Shown here in pieces: positions 62,002 to 64,000 of a DNA stretch of 64,000 nt; positions within the stretch are counted from its first letter, which is position 1; each line of letters begins with the position of its first letter. The stretch covers positions 40,241-104,240 of the forward strand of contig NZ_LMRS01000060.1 in NCBI RefSeq assembly GCF_001426195.1. The letters run 5' to 3'. Made by a program: the position numbers and the translations under genes. The notes under the pieces are model-generated. The model was given only the letters and a program-made list of their open reading frames with translations, was not told the DNA's origin and did no database searches. Source of the stretch: Sphingomonas sp. Leaf339. GTDB taxonomy: Bacteria > Pseudomonadota > Alphaproteobacteria > Sphingomonadales > Sphingomonadaceae.

Positions 62002-63120
62002 ATGAAGGCGATCCTCGCATTGGCGACCATGGCGCTGGGTTTCGGCACCGTCGGCCTGTCCGCCCGCCCGGCCCCGCAGGCAGAAGCGGACGCCACCCGG
62101 CAGCTCGCGATCGTCCCCACCATCGCCGCATCCCGCCCAAAGGCGACGAAGGCGGAAGCACGATCCGCCTATCTGCTTGCCTATTTCAAGGACGAGACCC
62201 ACTCGCTGTATTTCGCTACTTCGCCGGACGGCTATACCTTCACAGATGTGAATGGTGGCGAGCCGGTACTGGCCGGTCGCGCGGTTGCCGACCAGAAGGG
62301 GCTGCGCGATCCGCACATCATGCGCGGGCCGGACGGCGCGTTCTATCTGTCGATGACCGACCTGCACATCTATGGCCAGCGTGAGGGGCTGCGTACGACC
62401 CAGTGGGAGCGGCCCGAGAACGAGTTCGGTTGGGGCAACAACCGCAACCTGTTGCTGATGAAGAGCAACGACCTGCTCCACTGGACGCTGGCGAAGGTCG
62501 ATATGGCCAACCTGTTCCCGACCTATGCGAAGGCCGGCAATGCCTGGGCACCGGAGACGATCTGGGACCCGGCAAAGAAACGCATGATGGTCTATTTCAC
62601 GACGCGGATCGGCAACGGGCCGAACTTCATGGTCTATTCCTATGCGAACCCTGCCTTCACCACGCTGACGACCGAGCCGAAGAAGATCCTGGAATATCCC
62701 CGGCCCGAGGTGAACGTGATCGACGCCGATATCACGAAGGTCGGCGACAAATACCACATGTTCTACGTCGCGCATGAAAAGCCCGGCAGCATCCGCCAGG
62801 CGGTGTCGAGCCGGATCGATGGCGGGTACGTCTACGATCCGCGCAAGGTCGATCCCGAGAATGTTGCGGCCGAGGCACCCACGCTTTGGCGCCGCCACGG
62901 CACGAACACCTACGTGCTGATGTACGACGTGTTCGGCGCGAAGCCGAACAATATGGGCTTTGCCGAGACGACCGATTTCCAGACGTTCCGCAACATCGGC
63001 CGTTTCAATGATGCCGGTTCGCGGATGAAGACGACCAATTTCACCGGCCCCAAGCACGGCGCGGTGATGGCGATCACCCCGGACGAGGCCGACCGCCTGC
63101 GTGGGTATTTCGCGCGATGA
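62002..63120 (+). CDS. Secreted GH43 glycoside hydrolase
   Basis: A 372-residue enzyme with signal peptide (MKAILALATMALGFGTVGLSARPA). Five-bladed GH43 features: GLRDPHIMRGPDGAFYLSMTDLHIYG (general base Asp), APETIWDPAKKRMMVYFTTR (general acid Glu) and DADITKVGDKYHMFYVA. Acts on arabinan or xylan side chains. GGGAGAAG precedes the ATG. It overlaps the GH51 gene (ATGA). Confidence 0.88.
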   Translation: MKAILALATMALGFGTVGLSARPAPQAEADATRQLAIVPTIAASRPKATKAEARSAYLLAYFKDETHSLYFATSPDGYTFTDVNGGEPVLAGRAVADQKGLRDPHIMRGPDGAFYLSMTDLHIYGQREGLRTTQWERPENEFGWGNNRNLLLMKSNDLLHWTLAKVDMANLFPTYAKAGNAWAPETIWDPAKKRMMVYFTTRIGNGPNFMVYSYANPAFTTLTTEPKKILEYPRPEVNVIDADITKVGDKYHMFYVAHEKPGSIRQAVSSRIDGGYVYDPRKVDPENVAAEAPTLWRRHGTNTYVLMYDVFGAKPNNMGFAETTDFQTFRNIGRFNDAGSRMKTTNFTGPKHGAVMAITPDEADRLRGYFAR

Positions 63121-64000
63121 GGGCGGGTCTCCGGTCGCTGATCGCGGTGGGCGTCGCCGCCATGGCCACGTCGGCCATCGCCCAGACATCGACCCAGGTC
63201 CAGGCGGCCCCGACCACGCTGCTGGTCCATGCCGACCACCCCGGCCCGCGCATCGCACCGGAGATTTACGGCCAGTTCGTTGAGCATCTCGGCCGCGGCG
63301 TGTACGAGGGCATCTGGGTCGGCGAGGATTCCACCATCCCCAACACGCGCGGCATTCGGCGCGATGTGGTGGCGGCGCTGAAACAGGTGAAGGTGCCGGT
63401 CATCCGCTGGCCGGGCGGGTGCTTCGCGGACTCCTATCACTGGCGCAACGGCATCGGTCCCGCCGGCAAGCGCGCGCAGGAGATCAACGCGTCATGGGGC
63501 GGCAAGCCCGATACCAACGCGTTTGGCACCCACGAATTCATGGATTTCCTCGGCCAGATCGGCGCCTCGCCGTTCGTCTCGGTCAATGTTGGGTCGGGCA
63601 GCGTGCAGGAGGCGGACGACTGGATGCGGTACATGACTGCACCCGCCGACAGCGATCCCGGCCGCGCCCGCGCCGCCAACGGCCATGCCGCCCCCTGGGC
63701 GGTACCGTTCGTCGGCGTCGGTAACGAGACATGGGGCTGTGGCGGCAACATGATGGCCGACACCTATGCCGCGTCGTTCCGCCATTACGCCGCGTTCCTG
63801 CGCAGCTATTCCGGCCCGCGCGCCAATCTGGTCGCGGTGGGCGCCGATACCGACGACTACGCCTGGACCGAGACGATGATGGCCAAGGCGATGAAGTGGC
63901 GGCCCGATCCGTCGCCGCTGGCGCTCACGTCGGACACGCCGCTGATGTGGGGCCTGTCGCTCCACTTCTACACCTTTGCGGGCAACGACTGGTACGACAA
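63117..64000 (+). CDS. Alpha-L-arabinofuranosidase, GH51 (partial)
   Basis: First 294 codons; the gene runs off the window. Signal peptide (MRAGLRSLIAVGVAAMATSAIAQ), then GPRIAPEIYGQFVEHLGRGVYEGIWVGE, VIRWPGGCFADSYHW and catalytic acid/base VGNETWGCGGNM. GH51 arabinofuranosidase, exported. Operon with GH43. Confidence 0.92.
   Translation, partial: MRAGLRSLIAVGVAAMATSAIAQTSTQVQAAPTTLLVHADHPGPRIAPEIYGQFVEHLGRGVYEGIWVGEDSTIPNTRGIRRDVVAALKQVKVPVIRWPGGCFADSYHWRNGIGPAGKRAQEINASWGGKPDTNAFGTHEFMDFLGQIGASPFVSVNVGSGSVQEADDWMRYMTAPADSDPGRARAANGHAAPWAVPFVGVGNETWGCGGNMMADTYAASFRHYAAFLRSYSGPRANLVAVGADTDDYAWTETMMAKAMKWRPDPSPLALTSDTPLMWGLSLHFYTFAGNDWYD

Overview
The window looks like a sphingomonad (Alphaproteobacteria, Sphingomonas or a close relative). 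Coding DNA is GC-rich, there is a PEPxxWA-CTERM protein, TonB-dependent receptors carry EIVVT-type TonB boxes, and the exopolysaccharide genes are of a proteobacterial Wzx/Wzy type. No rRNA or tRNA gene was recognised. A plasmid-type replication and partition module (9.0-12.4 kb) and a mobilization module (59.0-61.3 kb) share the window with ordinary metabolic genes. The DNA is therefore either a large mobilizable plasmid/chromid or a chromosome carrying integrated plasmid DNA; the window alone cannot decide.

Layout. 0.1-6.0 kb: envelope and periplasmic genes (PEP-CTERM protein, Tat-exported SDR, glycine-zipper protein, small lipoprotein, unknown exported proteins). 6.2-8.8 kb: Xre-RES toxin-antitoxin pair with a perfect dyad operator, then a translationally coupled GntA-like (YqcI/YcgG) and DUF1989 pair. 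8.9-12.4 kb: RPA-type RepA, four iterons at an exact 32-bp period, a winged-helix protein, ParA and a small ribbon-helix-helix partner. 12.5-13.6 kb: a wrecked IS630 element and a fragment of a second one. 13.7-39.0 kb: a large exopolysaccharide locus on alternating strands. It holds GDP-fucose synthesis (gmd, fcl), a GT11 fucosyltransferase, Wzx flippase, FkbM methyltransferase, two acyl/acetyltransferases, an exported beta-helix protein, several GT2/GT4 enzymes, two Wzy/WaaL-like membrane proteins, Wza, a fused Wzc-type tyrosine autokinase, the priming sugar-phosphate transferase, an epimerase and an RgpF-like protein. 39.0-43.6 kb: Ohr/OhrR, an orphan hybrid histidine kinase and a HAD phosphatase. 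43.6-57.5 kb: two siderophore receptors (the second with a DUF3649-PepSY-DUF3325 operon), a serine recombinase, an AbrB/PIN toxin-antitoxin pair and small stress or envelope proteins. 57.5-58.6 kb: decayed genes. 59.0-61.3 kb: MobC-like protein, MOBP-type relaxase and a small partner. 62.0-64.0 kb: secreted GH43 and GH51 arabinan-degrading enzymes, the last cut by the window end.

How it works together. The 13.7-39 kb block could make, modify, polymerise and export a fucose-containing polysaccharide: PGT priming, GTs, Wzx flipping, Wzy polymerisation, Wzc/Wza export. The receptor genes carry Fur-like boxes and serve iron acquisition. Replication, partition, mobilization and toxin-antitoxin genes form the replicon-maintenance layer.

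The most interesting unexplained signal is the spaced dyad CATGTC-N8-GACATG. It occurs exactly three times (downstream of the RES toxin, just upstream of parA, and inside the histidine kinase gene at 42.4 kb), with near matches at 8.8 kb and 5.0 kb. It is a candidate partition site or operator for the ParA/RHH system.
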